Source: RPQJ01 sp044226195 (GTDB lineage Bacteria > Pseudomonadota > Gammaproteobacteria > Steroidobacterales > Steroidobacteraceae). From it: a DNA stretch of 64,000 nt. A model generated the notes under the pieces. The model was not told where the DNA came from, ran no database searches, and saw nothing but the letters and a program-made list of their open reading frames with translations. Below are positions 9,718-18,121 of the stretch, piece after piece (position 1 is the first letter of the stretch; each line of letters begins with the position of its first letter). The DNA is taken from the NCBI GenBank assembly GCA_044226195.1, contig JBGAHO010000016.1, positions 10,612 through 74,611 on the forward strand, written 5' to 3'. The translations under genes and the position numbers were made by a program.

Positions 9718-10643
9718 CAGTAGGCCTCCCGGAAGCGGCGGGTCAGGAAGAAGCCCACCACGTTGAACACCAGCGTCATGAGCATGAGCACGAGGCCGGC
9801 GGCGAAGATGCTCTGGTAGCCGACGCTGTCGTGCGGCAGGTCGCCGAGGCTGACCTGGACGATGTAGGCGGTGATCGTCGCGGCGGGCTCGGTCGGATTG
9901 AACGTCAGCGTGGGCTGCATGCCCGCGGCGATCGCCACGACCATGGTCTCGCCGATCGCGCGCGAGATGCCGAGGATGTACGCCGCCGCGAGGCCGGAGA
10001 GCGCGCCCGGCACCACGACGCGCAGCGCCGTCTGCAGCTTCGTCGCGCCCATGGCATACGAGCCTTCGCGCATGTAGCGCGGCACGGCCCGCATCGCGTC
10101 CTCGCCCACCGACGCGACGTAGGGCACGATCATCAGCCCGATCACCAGGCCGGCGCTCAGCATGTTGAATCCGGGCAGTTCGGGCATCAGCTTCTGCAGC
10201 AGCGGCGTGACCATGAGCAGCGCGAAATAGCCGTACACCACGGTGGGCACCGCGCCGAGCAGTTCGAGCACCGGCTTCACGGTCTCGCGCAACCGGTGCG
10301 AGGCGAATTCCGAGAGGTAGATGGCGATCAGCGTGCCGAACGGGATCGCCACCAGCAGCGCGACCCCGGTCACCGTCAGCGTGCCGGAGACGAGCGGGAG
10401 GATGCCGTATTTCGGGTTGTCGAAGAGCGGCGTCCAGACCGTGCCGGTCACGAACTCCCACAGCGAGACGTGCGCGAAGAACCGCCCGGCTTCGGTCAGC
10501 AGGATCACGACGATCGACACCGTCGTGAACACCGCGACCAGGCCCGCCGCGGCCAGCAGCACTTCGACGACACGGTCGCGGGCCTTGCGGTACCGCAGGT
10601 TCGCGGTGCCGAGCGGGCGGGCGCGTGGCTGGACGTCATTCAT
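9717..10643 (-). CDS. pstC: Phosphate ABC transporter permease PstC
   Basis: Second permease subunit of Pst. The 308-residue product shows the first membrane helix (VLLAAAGLVAVFTTVSIVV), the conserved EFVTGTVWTPLFDNPKYGILPLV periplasmic segment, the cytoplasmic MREGSYAMGATKLQT loop and ISRAIGETMVVAIAAG. It lies 91 bp downstream of pstS; part of that gap could hold a structure that sets the S:C ratio, but I see no clear terminator. It overlaps pstA by one ATGA. Confidence 0.95.
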   Translation of the reverse strand: MNDVQPRARPLGTANLRYRKARDRVVEVLLAAAGLVAVFTTVSIVVILLTEAGRFFAHVSLWEFVTGTVWTPLFDNPKYGILPLVSGTLTVTGVALLVAIPFGTLIAIYLSEFASHRLRETVKPVLELLGAVPTVVYGYFALLMVTPLLQKLMPELPGFNMLSAGLVIGLMIVPYVASVGEDAMRAVPRYMREGSYAMGATKLQTALRVVVPGALSGLAAAYILGISRAIGETMVVAIAAGMQPTLTFNPTEPAATITAYIVQVSLGDLPHDSVGYQSIFAAGLVLMLMTLVFNVVGFFLTRRFREAY

Positions 10644-10734
10644 TCCGGTCGGTCCCCTTCCCTTGCGGTTCGTCGCGACCTGCCGCCGGCGGCACCAGCC
10701 GGCAGGTCGCGCGAACTCTAACTCGTCGACGGGC

Positions 10735-11733
10735 TCAGAGCTTGGCTTCCATCGCCAGCAACTGGTCGATGGTGATGCCGATCTTCGGCACGCCGCCGAA
10801 GACGCTGCCGAGCTTGCCGTCCTGGAAGTGCTTCAGGGTGAGCGCGTAGGCGTTCTTCGGCAACGGCAGGTAGCCCACCTCGGAGACGAGGTCGCCGCGG
10901 CTCAGGATGAACTGCACGAACTCCTTGACCTCCGGCCGCTGGGCCGAGGTGTCGCGCACGTACACGAAGAGCGGACGCGAGAGCGGGCTGTAGCTCGCGT
11001 TGGTGACGTTCTCGAGGCTCGGGCCGACCGGCCCCTTGCCCGCGTCCACCGCCACCGCCGCCATCTTGTCCTTGTGCGCCGCGTAGTAGGCGTAGCCGAA
11101 GTAGCCGAGCGCGCCCTTGTTGTTCTCGACGCCCTGCACCAGCGTGTTGTCGTCCTCGCTCGCGGTGTAGTCGCCGCGCGTCGACTTCGCCTTGCCGTTC
11201 ACGGCCTCGGTGAAATAATCGAACGTACCCGAGTCGGCGCCCGGCCCGAACAGCATCAGCTTCTCGTTCGGGAAGCTGGCCCGGATCTGCTTCCAGTTCG
11301 TGACGCGGCCCTGCGCCCCCGGCTCCCACATCTTCTTCAGCTCGGCCACGGTCAGCGTGCGGGCCCAGGTGTTCTGCGGGTTGATCACGACCGTCAGCGC
11401 GTCGAACGCGATCGGCAGTTCCATGTACTTGATGCCGGCCTTGCGGCAGTTCTCCATCTCCTCGGCCGTGATCGGGCGCGAGGCGTTCGAGATGTCGGTC
11501 TCGCCGCGGCAGAACTTCTTGAAACCACCGCCGGTGCCCGAGACGCCGACCGTCACGCGCACCTTGCCGCGCTTCTGGATCTGGAATTCCTCGGCGTAGG
11601 CCTCGGAGATCGGGAAGACCGTGCTGGAGCCGTCGATCTTGATCGCGGCCTGGGCCTGGGCCTGGGCCGGCAGGGTGATCGCGGCGACGCCGACCAGCAG
11701 GGCGGGGAGCGCCAACTTCTGCCACAACTTCAT
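10735..11733 (-). CDS. pstS: Periplasmic phosphate-binding protein PstS
   Basis: Captures phosphate in the periplasm for PstCAB. The 332-residue product begins with a Sec signal (MKLWQKLALPALLVGVAAI, cleavage after AQAQA) followed by IKIDGSSTVFPISEAYAEE, the phosphate-loop motif. It also has SGTGGGFKKFCRGETDISNASRPI and GADSGTFDYF. This is the 330-residue form common in Pseudomonas and Xanthomonas-like bacteria. The ATG at 11733 follows GAGGG with an 8-nt gap; the frame is open upstream but the signal peptide defines the start. Controlled by the PHO box at 11809-11826. Confidence 0.96.
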   Translation of the reverse strand: MKLWQKLALPALLVGVAAITLPAQAQAQAAIKIDGSSTVFPISEAYAEEFQIQKRGKVRVTVGVSGTGGGFKKFCRGETDISNASRPITAEEMENCRKAGIKYMELPIAFDALTVVINPQNTWARTLTVAELKKMWEPGAQGRVTNWKQIRASFPNEKLMLFGPGADSGTFDYFTEAVNGKAKSTRGDYTASEDDNTLVQGVENNKGALGYFGYAYYAAHKDKMAAVAVDAGKGPVGPSLENVTNASYSPLSRPLFVYVRDTSAQRPEVKEFVQFILSRGDLVSEVGYLPLPKNAYALTLKHFQDGKLGSVFGGVPKIGITIDQLLAMEAKL

Positions 11734-11763
11734 GGAGTTAACCCTCGTTCGGTGAGCGGGAGC

Positions 11764-11780
11764 GGGACCCCCGGGGTCCC
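11764..11780. other. Perfect inverted repeat in the pstS 5' leader
   Basis: GGGACCCC and GGGGTCCC around one central C lie between the PHO box and the pstS ribosome-binding site. In the pstS transcript they could form an 8-bp hairpin at the 5' end, possibly stabilising the mRNA. It is too far from any T-run to be a terminator for pstS. Confidence 0.4.
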
Positions 11781-11793
11781 TCGACTGGGCGGC

Positions 11794-11826
11794 AGTGTGC
11801 GGGGGATCTGTGACAGGAATGTGACA
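11794..11826 (-). promoter_or_regulatory. PHO box and promoter of pstSCAB-phoU
   Basis: On the minus strand two exact TGTCACA half-sites (11820-11826 and 11809-11815) are spaced 11 bp start to start, the spacing of PhoB half-sites. The expected -10 (CACACT, 11794-11799) is 9 nt further and is a poor match to TATAAT, as expected for an activator-dependent promoter with no -35. The same geometry appears at phoB and at the porin. Confidence 0.85.
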
Positions 11827-11839
11827 TGCCAGAAAGTCC

Positions 11840-11868
11840 TTGTCGGTGCAGCGTGGCTTCGCTATACA
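11840..11868 (+). promoter_or_regulatory. Probable sigma-70 promoter of dapE
   Basis: TTGTCG (11840-11845) and TATACA (11863-11868) are separated by exactly 17 nt on the plus strand, about 50 bp before the dapE ATG. It begins 14 bp from the divergent PHO box, so PhoB bound there could affect dapE. Confidence 0.5.
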
Positions 11869-11917
11869 GGCCCGCCCGACGCTGACTAGCGCCCTACCCT
11901 CGTTGCGCGACAACTGC

Positions 11918-13054
11918 ATGACAGCCACGCTCGAACTCACCGAAGCCCTGCTGCGCCGGCCCTCGATCAGCCCGGAGGACCACGGCTGCCTGGAGATCAT
12001 CGCAGCCCGGCTCGCACCGCTCGGCTTCCGCGTCGAGGCGCTGAACTTCGGGCCGGTGGCCAACCTGTGGGCCCGCCGCGGCGACGCAGCCCCGGTGCTG
12101 TGCTTCGCCGGCCACACGGACGTGGTGCCGACCGGGCCGCGTGAAGAATGGCGCTCGGATCCCTTCGAGCCGCTCATCCGCGACGGCGTGCTCTACGGCC
12201 GCGGCGCGGCCGACATGAAGAGCGGACTCGCGGCCATGGTGGTCGCGCTCGAGCGCTTCGTGGCGCGCCACCCGGACCACCGCGGGTCGCTGGCCGTGCT
12301 GTTCACGAGCGACGAGGAAGGACCGTCCGTCGACGGCACGCGCCGCGTGATGGAGGTGCTCGAGGCCCGTCACGAGAAGATCGACTGGTGCGTGGTCGGC
12401 GAGCCGACCAGCGGCGAGGTGTTCGGCGACACCATCAAGGTGGGCCGCCGCGGATCGCTCTCGGGGCGCCTCACCGTGCACGGCGTGCAGGGCCACATCG
12501 CCTATCCGCAGCTCGCGGACAATCCGGTGCACGGCTTTGCACCGGCCATGGCGGAACTGGTGGCGACGCAGTGGGACGCAGGCAACGAATACTTCCAGCC
12601 GACCTCGTTCCAGATCTCCAACCTCTCGGCGGGCACGGGGGCACCGAACGTGATCCCGGGCGAGATGAAGGTGCGGTTCAACCTGCGCTTCTCCACCGAG
12701 CAGACCGTCGAGGCGCTGCAGAAGCGCGTGATCGGCATCCTCGACCGGCACAAGGTGAACTACTCGCTGGAGTGGTTCGTCTCGGGCCTGCCGTTCCTCA
12801 CGCGGCCGGGCGTGCTGACGGACGCGGTGGATCGCGCCGTGCAGGAGACCACGGGCCGCAAGCCCGCCTACTCGACGACCGGTGGCACCTCGGACGGACG
12901 GTTCATCGCGCCGACCGGCGCGCAGGTCGTCGAGTTGGGCGTGGCCAACGCGACCATCCACAAGGTCAACGAGTGCGTCCGCGTGGCGGACATCGACCTG
13001 CTGAGTCGCGCCTACGAGCGGGTGATGGAATTGCTGCTCGCGAACGGCGGCTGA
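11918..13054 (+). CDS. dapE: Succinyl-diaminopimelate desuccinylase
   Basis: Di-zinc M20 hydrolase that splits N-succinyl-LL-DAP to LL-DAP and succinate, completing the branch begun by dapD and dapC. The 378-residue product shows the ligands in context: FAGHTDVVPTG (His/Asp), GRGAADMKSGLA (Asp), TSDEEGPS (catalytic Glu pair), VGEPTS and the C-terminal His in NATIHKVNE. The lid domain spans about residues 180-295. The ATG at 11918 gives the family length; upstream residues in the same frame overlap the promoter. It is 13 bp from convergent dsbB. Confidence 0.96.
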   Translation: MTATLELTEALLRRPSISPEDHGCLEIIAARLAPLGFRVEALNFGPVANLWARRGDAAPVLCFAGHTDVVPTGPREEWRSDPFEPLIRDGVLYGRGAADMKSGLAAMVVALERFVARHPDHRGSLAVLFTSDEEGPSVDGTRRVMEVLEARHEKIDWCVVGEPTSGEVFGDTIKVGRRGSLSGRLTVHGVQGHIAYPQLADNPVHGFAPAMAELVATQWDAGNEYFQPTSFQISNLSAGTGAPNVIPGEMKVRFNLRFSTEQTVEALQKRVIGILDRHKVNYSLEWFVSGLPFLTRPGVLTDAVDRAVQETTGRKPAYSTTGGTSDGRFIAPTGAQVVELGVANATIHKVNECVRVADIDLLSRAYERVMELLLANGG

Positions 13055-13067
13055 GCCGGCGGGCGGC

Positions 13068-13595
13068 TCAGGCCCGGCGCGGCTCGGGCTTGATGACATT
13101 CACCCAGACGGCCCAACTGCTGAGCACGACGAGGTTCATCAGCACCCAGGTGGGCATGTTGAGGCCAAGGAAGTGCCAGTCGATCTTGGCGCACTCGCCC
13201 GAGCCCTTCAGGACCTTGGCCAGCACTTCGTGCCACGGCAGCACGTCCATCATGTAATCGAGGCTCGCGCCGCATTCTGCGACCGTGCCCGGCGGCTGCG
13301 CGATGATCCACATGTGCCGGGCGGCGACCGCGATGCCGAACAGCGCAGCGAGATCGATCAGCATCCCGTACACCTTCGCGCCGATGCCCGACGGGTTGTG
13401 CAGGGCCGCCACCAGGAACAGCAGGCCGGCACTGATCACCGACACGCGTTGCAGGATGCAGAGCGGACACGGCTCGAGCTTGAGGCCGTACTGGCAGAAC
13501 AGCGCGTAGCCGATCAGGCCGAGGCAGGCGAGGAACCCGAGCAGGTTGCCCTCGCGGCGGGTCAGACCGGACAGGAACGCGACGATGGAACTCAA
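13068..13595 (-). CDS. dsbB: Disulfide bond formation protein DsbB
   Basis: Inner-membrane quinone reductase that reoxidises DsbA. The inferred TTG start shares its last bases with the phoU TGA (TTGA) and follows GGGAG, giving 175 residues, the E. coli length. Four membrane helices are visible. The first periplasmic loop holds Cys43 and Cys46 (EPCPLCILQR), the second holds Cys108 and Cys135, so both redox pairs are present. No ATG or GTG gives a complete first helix, which supports the TTG. Coupling to a phoU gene is unusual. Confidence 0.88.
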   Translation of the reverse strand: MSSIVAFLSGLTRREGNLLGFLACLGLIGYALFCQYGLKLEPCPLCILQRVSVISAGLLFLVAALHNPSGIGAKVYGMLIDLAALFGIAVAARHMWIIAQPPGTVAECGASLDYMMDVLPWHEVLAKVLKGSGECAKIDWHFLGLNMPTWVLMNLVVLSSWAVWVNVIKPEPRRA

Positions 13596-14335
13596 CCTGG
13601 ACTCCCGTTGCGGGCCGCACGCAGCGCCGAAAGCTGCTTCTCGACGTCCTCGATGGACAGGTGGCGGATGTCCTTGCCGAGGACCATGTAGATCACGTAC
13701 TCGCAGATGTTCTTCGCGTGGTCGCCGATGCGCTCGAGGGCCCGAGCGACCCACAGCACGTCGAGCGCGCGGCGGATGGTCCGCGGGTCTTCCATCATGA
13801 ACGTGATGCACTGGCGCTGGATCGCCTCGTACTCCTCGTCGACCAGCCGGTCCTTGCGGGCGACGGCCAGGGCGGCCTCGGTATCGAGGCGCGCGAACGC
13901 ATCGAGGGCGCCGCGCACGATCTCGGCCACCTGCCCACCGATGTGCTTGAGCTCCCGGTAGCGATCGACCGTGCGGTCGAGGCTGGCGAGCCGCGCCGCC
14001 GTGTGGCCGAGTTTCTCCGTCTCGTCGCCGATGCGCTCGAGGTCGGTGATGGTCTTGATCACGGCGACGATCAGTCGCAGGTCGGAGGCCGTCGGAGCGC
14101 GCGTCGCGAGGATGCGGCTGCAGTCGTCGTCGATCGACACCTCCATGGCGTTGACCTTGTGGTCGAGCCGCGCCACTTCCTCGCCGAGCCGGCTGTCGCC
14201 CTCGACCAGCGCCTTGACGCCGTTCTGCAGCTGCTGCTCGACGAGGCCGCCCATCTGCAGCACGGCCGTGCGCACGCCCTCGAGGTCGGCGTTGTAGCGG
14301 CTGTGGATGTGATGGGAGAGGTCGGACGTTTCCAT
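13592..14335 (-). CDS. phoU: Phosphate-signalling protein PhoU (second copy)
   Basis: A 247-residue PhoU, closer in length and sequence to classical E. coli PhoU (about 241) than the copy at 7253-7948. It starts METSDLSHHIHSRYNADLEGVR and carries both helical-bundle motifs (DLERIGDETEKLGHTA and ARALERIGDHAKNICEYVIY). It lies between the porin and dsbB in the PhoB/R half of the island rather than with Pst. A role as the PhoR-facing regulator, separate from a Pst-facing copy, is inference. Its stop overlaps the dsbB TTG. Confidence 0.95.
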   Translation of the reverse strand: METSDLSHHIHSRYNADLEGVRTAVLQMGGLVEQQLQNGVKALVEGDSRLGEEVARLDHKVNAMEVSIDDDCSRILATRAPTASDLRLIVAVIKTITDLERIGDETEKLGHTAARLASLDRTVDRYRELKHIGGQVAEIVRGALDAFARLDTEAALAVARKDRLVDEEYEAIQRQCITFMMEDPRTIRRALDVLWVARALERIGDHAKNICEYVIYMVLGKDIRHLSIEDVEKQLSALRAARNGSPG

Positions 14336-14403
14336 GCGGTGCTCCAGCGTCGCGTGTTGTACAGGACCGCCCGGATGGCGGCAAGTTCGGTCGCTGCCAA
14401 AGG

Positions 14404-14468
14404 AAAAGCCCCCACCGCTCCCTCCCCGCGCGTGCGGGAGAGGGCCGGCGTCGCCGGAGGTGGGGGTT
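14404..14468 (-). terminator. Terminator after the porin gene
   Basis: Read on the minus strand, AACCCCCACC (14459-14468) pairs with GGTGGGGGC (14408-14416), followed by TTTTCC. The loop carries a nested hairpin (CTCTCCCGCACGCGCGGGGAGGG). It lies between the porin stop and phoU and would isolate the strongly transcribed porin. Confidence 0.65.
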
Positions 14469-14483
14469 CGCTGCGCGGCAGGA

Positions 14484-15926
14484 TCAGAACTTGTAGTTCA
14501 GGTCCACCTGCAGCCGGTTGTAGTTCAGGTCGTTGCCGATGTGGTACGGACCGGATTCGGTGGTGCCGTTCACCGGCGCGACGTCCTTGTTGAGCGTGTT
14601 GATGAAATAGGTCGCGCTGATGTTGAAGTTGCGCACCGGCGCATACGCGCCGCGCAGCACCCAGCCCTCGCCGTCGGTGTTGCCGTTGGCGAAGTCCGAG
14701 TCGATCCACTGGCCGAACTGCGAGTCCTTGCCGACCGACTGGTACCAGGCGGCCGCCATCCAGGTCTTCGCGTTGCCGACCTTGCCGTAGGACACGCCCG
14801 CCGCGTACGCGTCGCTGTGCTCGACGTTCGCGGCCGTGTTGTCAAGGTAGTCCGCCCAGAGCGACAGCGGCTGGTTGAACACGGTCAGCCCCATCTCGGC
14901 CGACAGTTCGACGATGTTGTAGTCGTAGGCCAGCCAGTTGGTCGTGCCGGTCCCGATGCGGTAGGTCGTGTTGCCGTTGGCATTGTTGCCGAAGATCGGC
15001 GAACGGTCCTGGCAGCCGCCGCAGTCGTAATAGTGCGCCGCCACGCGGGTCTCGCCACCGAACAGCGGGAACTTCAGGCCGACCTGCGCGCCGATCGTGC
15101 TCGAGTCGGTATTGACCCGGCCGGCCGGCCGGTTGGTGCCGTCCGCCGCGTTGTAGTTCTCGTTCAACCACCAGCCGTACGCGCTGCCGAACAGCATGCC
15201 GCGCTCGAAGCGGACCGACGCGCCCTCCGGGTTGATGTCGCCGTCGAACAGCAGGCTGGTGCCCGGCCTCCAGAAGGGGTACGGCTGCTTGCCGAGCACG
15301 ACGTCGACGCCGGACATCGGCGTCCAGTCGATGAACGCCATGTCGAGGCCGATCGACTGCCGGCCGTTCTGGAAGATGCCCATCGTCTGGTTGGTGGAAC
15401 GCGGATCGGTGCCGCCGGTGGCGAGCAGCAGCGTGCCCTTGAGGTGGTCGCCGATCAGCATGTCGAAGCCGAAGCGCGCGCGGATGCGATCGCGCCAGCG
15501 ATCCGCCGCATCGTCGACCACGGCCGTCGCTCCGGATCCGACCACGCGTTCCTGGTTGGTGAAGAACTCGCTGCGATAGCGGAAATCGCCGCGCGCCTTG
15601 ATTTTGGTCGCCCAGTCGGCGCCCTTGACTTTGGCGATCTCGGCATTCGCCACTGCCGCGTCCTGCCGCAGGTCGCGCGCCTGCGCCTTGAGGTAATCGG
15701 TCTCGGCATCGCGACGCTCCACCAGCGCCTTCAGCTCCGCATTCTCCGAAGCGAGCTGCGAATTGGTGGCCTCGAGCTTCGCGAGTCGGTCGGCCAGCGC
15801 CTGCATCTGCGCCTGCACCTGCTCGAGGTCGGCCTTCGAGGCGGTGCCCTGGGTCGCGGCGGAAGCGTCGGCCGCGGCCAGGCACAGGGTGGCGGCCACG
15901 GCCGCCGCGATTGCGGTCTTTCTCAC
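14484..15926 (-). CDS. Putative Pho-regulated outer-membrane porin
   Basis: A 480-residue outer-membrane beta-barrel. From the GTG at 15926 (after AGAGGGG) it has a clean signal peptide (VRKTAIAAAVAATLCLAAAD, cut after ASA). A coiled coil follows at about 30-90 (LEQVQAQMQALADRLAKLEATN), then a barrel of alternating aromatic strands ending NRLQVDLNYKF, with the terminal Phe needed for BAM recognition. It resembles the 'putative porin' (Porin_5-like) group; phosphate selectivity is inferred only from its PHO-box promoter and its place between phoR and phoU. Upstream ATGs at 15959 and beyond lie at or before the predicted transcript start, so the GTG is preferred. Confidence 0.85.
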   Translation of the reverse strand: MRKTAIAAAVAATLCLAAADASAATQGTASKADLEQVQAQMQALADRLAKLEATNSQLASENAELKALVERRDAETDYLKAQARDLRQDAAVANAEIAKVKGADWATKIKARGDFRYRSEFFTNQERVVGSGATAVVDDAADRWRDRIRARFGFDMLIGDHLKGTLLLATGGTDPRSTNQTMGIFQNGRQSIGLDMAFIDWTPMSGVDVVLGKQPYPFWRPGTSLLFDGDINPEGASVRFERGMLFGSAYGWWLNENYNAADGTNRPAGRVNTDSSTIGAQVGLKFPLFGGETRVAAHYYDCGGCQDRSPIFGNNANGNTTYRIGTGTTNWLAYDYNIVELSAEMGLTVFNQPLSLWADYLDNTAANVEHSDAYAAGVSYGKVGNAKTWMAAAWYQSVGKDSQFGQWIDSDFANGNTDGEGWVLRGAYAPVRNFNISATYFINTLNKDVAPVNGTTESGPYHIGNDLNYNRLQVDLNYKF

Positions 15927-15966
15927 GTTCGGTCCCCTCTGGGTGTTTGCAACGGACATGCCGCGC

Positions 15967-15999
15967 TTTATAGGGGTGCCGTGTGACAACGAGATTGCA
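15967..15999 (-). promoter_or_regulatory. PHO-box promoter of the porin gene
   Basis: Minus strand: a degenerate half-site TGCAATC (15993-15999), then a perfect TGTCACA (15982-15988) 11 bp later, then a 9-nt gap and TATAAA (15967-15972). Spacing matches the phoB and pstS promoters exactly. With only one perfect half-site it may respond at a lower PhoB-P affinity. Confidence 0.7.
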
Positions 16000-16043
16000 G
16001 CGGCGCGACGGTTGTGCGTCACGCACCGCGGGCGCCGGCGGGA

Positions 16044-17339
16044 TCACTCCCTGGGCTGGACCCGCGCGGCCGGGAAATGACAGGTGAAGACGCTGCCCTC
16101 GCCCACGCGGCTCGCGATCTCCAGGCGGCCGCCGTGCCGCAGCAGCGCGTGCTTGACGATTGCGAGCCCGAGTCCCGAGCCGCCGAGCTTGCGGGAGCGG
16201 CCCGGATCGACGCGATAAAAACGTTCGGTGAGTCGCGGCAGGTGCTCGGGTGCGATGCCGATGCCGGTGTCCCGCACGGCGACGTGCCCGCCGTCCGCAT
16301 CGACCCACCAGCGCACCTCGATGCGCCCGTCCGCCGGCGTGTACTTCACCGCGTTCGACACCAGGTTGGCGAGGATCGAGTGCACCTCGCCCTCGGCGCC
16401 GAGCAGCCAGGCGTCGCTGTCGAGCCGCAGGTCGACGATCGCCGGGTGCACAGGGCGCGCGAGCGCGTCCTTGCGGATCAGGGCGAGCATGCCGCCGACG
16501 TCGATCGGCGTGCGCTCGGCCTCGCCGCCGCCCGCCTCCATCTTGGAAAGCTCGAGCAGGTCGCCCACGATGCCGCGCATGCGATCGGACTGGCGACGCA
16601 TCTCCGCCACCGGCTCCTGCCACTCCGTCGGGAGGCCCGTCTCGTCGGCGAGGGCATCGAGGTAGCCGCTGATCACGGTGAGCGGCGAGCGCAGTTCGTG
16701 CGACGCGTTGGCGACGAAGTCCTTGCGCATGGACTCCAGGCGGGCTTCGCTCGTGACGTCGCGCACGATCAGCAGGCCGAGCCCCGACTCGCCCGACGCC
16801 ACCAGGCTGAACAGGTACCAGCGGTCGCCGAACTGGGGGAAATGCACCCGCGGCGAGGCGCCCTTGCCGCCGCGCTCGACGTACTCGATGAAATCGGGAT
16901 GGCGGATCAGGTTGTCGACGCGCAACCCGAAGTCGATCTTGCGCCGCAGGTTGAGGTACTCGGCGGCCGTGCGGTTGAACCAGAGGATCTCGCGCGCCGG
17001 CCCGAGCAGGATCGCGCCGTCGGGCATCGCGCTGGTCATGCGCCGCAGTTCGCGCAGCAGGCGCAGCACGCGGCGCTTGTGGAATACCTTGCGCCGGTAC
17101 AGGCGCGACGTGACCGCCATCACCTCGCCCCACAGCCCCGTCATGTCGGGCGGGCGCACCTGGCTGCGGTGGCGCAGCCAATGGTCGAGGCGCAGCAGGT
17201 TGCGGACCTGCACCACGAGGATCGCAATCGCCGCGCCGGCCACCCATCGGCCGGGATGACCGGCGAGCGCGCCGATCGCGCCGGCGACCGCCAGCGCGAG
17301 CACGATCCCGATCACGTAGCGCCAGGCCGGTTTCGACAA
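16044..17339 (-). CDS. phoR: Phosphate regulon sensor histidine kinase PhoR
   Basis: Inner-membrane kinase that phosphorylates PhoB under phosphate limitation. The 431-residue product (the E. coli length) has two adjacent membrane helices (about 7-27 and 33-49) with no periplasmic sensor domain. A charged linker follows, then a PAS domain (about 98-195, DGAILLGPAREILWFNRTAAEYLNL in short segments), HisKA with phospho-His214 in ANASHELRSPL, and HATPase_c with NAVKYT and DTGIGIAPEHL. It starts 18 bp after phoB. Confidence 0.95.
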   Translation of the reverse strand: MSKPAWRYVIGIVLALAVAGAIGALAGHPGRWVAGAAIAILVVQVRNLLRLDHWLRHRSQVRPPDMTGLWGEVMAVTSRLYRRKVFHKRRVLRLLRELRRMTSAMPDGAILLGPAREILWFNRTAAEYLNLRRKIDFGLRVDNLIRHPDFIEYVERGGKGASPRVHFPQFGDRWYLFSLVASGESGLGLLIVRDVTSEARLESMRKDFVANASHELRSPLTVISGYLDALADETGLPTEWQEPVAEMRRQSDRMRGIVGDLLELSKMEAGGGEAERTPIDVGGMLALIRKDALARPVHPAIVDLRLDSDAWLLGAEGEVHSILANLVSNAVKYTPADGRIEVRWWVDADGGHVAVRDTGIGIAPEHLPRLTERFYRVDPGRSRKLGGSGLGLAIVKHALLRHGGRLEIASRVGEGSVFTCHFPAARVQPRE

Positions 17340-17357
17340 GGTAGGGCGCGCTCCGAC

Positions 17358-18053
17358 TCAGTCCGCGCGCATCGAGAACCGGTAGCCCGAGCCGCGCACG
17401 GTCTGCACCAGCGCATCGCAGCCGAACGGCTCGAGCGCCTTGCGCAGCCGGCGGATGTGCACGTCGACCGTGCGCTCCTCGACGTAGACGTTCCCGCCCC
17501 ACACGCGATCGAGCAGCTGGCCACGACCGTACACGCGCTCCGGATGCTCCATGAAGAACTGCAGCAGCCGGTACTCGGTCGGGCCGAGCGGCACGTTGCG
17601 GTCGCCGCAGGTGACGCGGTGACTCGCGGTATCCATCTGCAAGCCGCCCGCGGCGATGACTTCGCCGACGCTGGTCGGCGACGCGCGCCGCAGGAGCGCC
17701 TGCACCCGCGCCAGCAGCTCGCGCGGACTGAAGGGCTTGGTCATGTAATCGTCGGCGCCGCCCTCGAGTCCCGCGACCTTGTCGATCTCTTCCGCGCGGG
17801 CCGTGAGCATGATCACCGGCAGGTCGGCCGTGTCCTTGTGGCGCTTGACCGAGCGCACCAGCTCGAGTCCGCTCTGGTCGGGCAGCATCCAGTCCACCAG
17901 CAGGACGTCGGGCCGCCGGTCGGCGATCTGGGCGCGCGCCGACGAACAGTCCTCCGCCTCGCGGACTTCGAAGCCCGCGCGTTTGAGGCCGAAGGCGACC
18001 ATGTCGCGGATCGGTTTTTCATCTTCGACGATCAGGATCTGCTTGCCGGTCAT
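17358..18053 (-). CDS. phoB: Phosphate regulon response regulator PhoB
   Basis: OmpR-family activator that binds PHO boxes. The 231-residue product has receiver acidic residues VEDEKP, phospho-Asp54 (LLVDWMLPDQSG) and the conserved Lys in YMTKPFSPRELLARV. A C-terminal winged helix (LGPTEYRLLQFFMEHPERVYGR, VDVHIRRLRKAL) follows. It precedes phoR in the classical order, and its own PHO box suggests positive autoregulation. Confidence 0.96.
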   Translation of the reverse strand: MTGKQILIVEDEKPIRDMVAFGLKRAGFEVREAEDCSSARAQIADRRPDVLLVDWMLPDQSGLELVRSVKRHKDTADLPVIMLTARAEEIDKVAGLEGGADDYMTKPFSPRELLARVQALLRRASPTSVGEVIAAGGLQMDTASHRVTCGDRNVPLGPTEYRLLQFFMEHPERVYGRGQLLDRVWGGNVYVEERTVDVHIRRLRKALEPFGCDALVQTVRGSGYRFSMRAD

Positions 18054-18088
18054 TGCGGCCCCTGGTGGCGCGGCCCCGTTGCAGCAGA

Positions 18089-18121
18089 ATTACAGTCGCG
18101 AATTATGACATTCCCGTGACA
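18089..18121 (-). promoter_or_regulatory. PHO-box promoter of phoBR
   Basis: Minus strand: TGTCACG (18115-18121) and TGTCATA (18104-18110), 11 bp apart, then a 9-nt gap and TGTAAT (18089-18094), 5 of 6 to consensus. The box overlaps the last codons of tsaB. Predicted transcript start is about 30 bp before the phoB ATG. Confidence 0.82.

Noticed and set aside
15982..15988. TGTGACA near the porin considered as half of a CRP site
   Set aside because: No TCACA follows at 6 bp, while PHO-box spacing to the -10 fits exactly.
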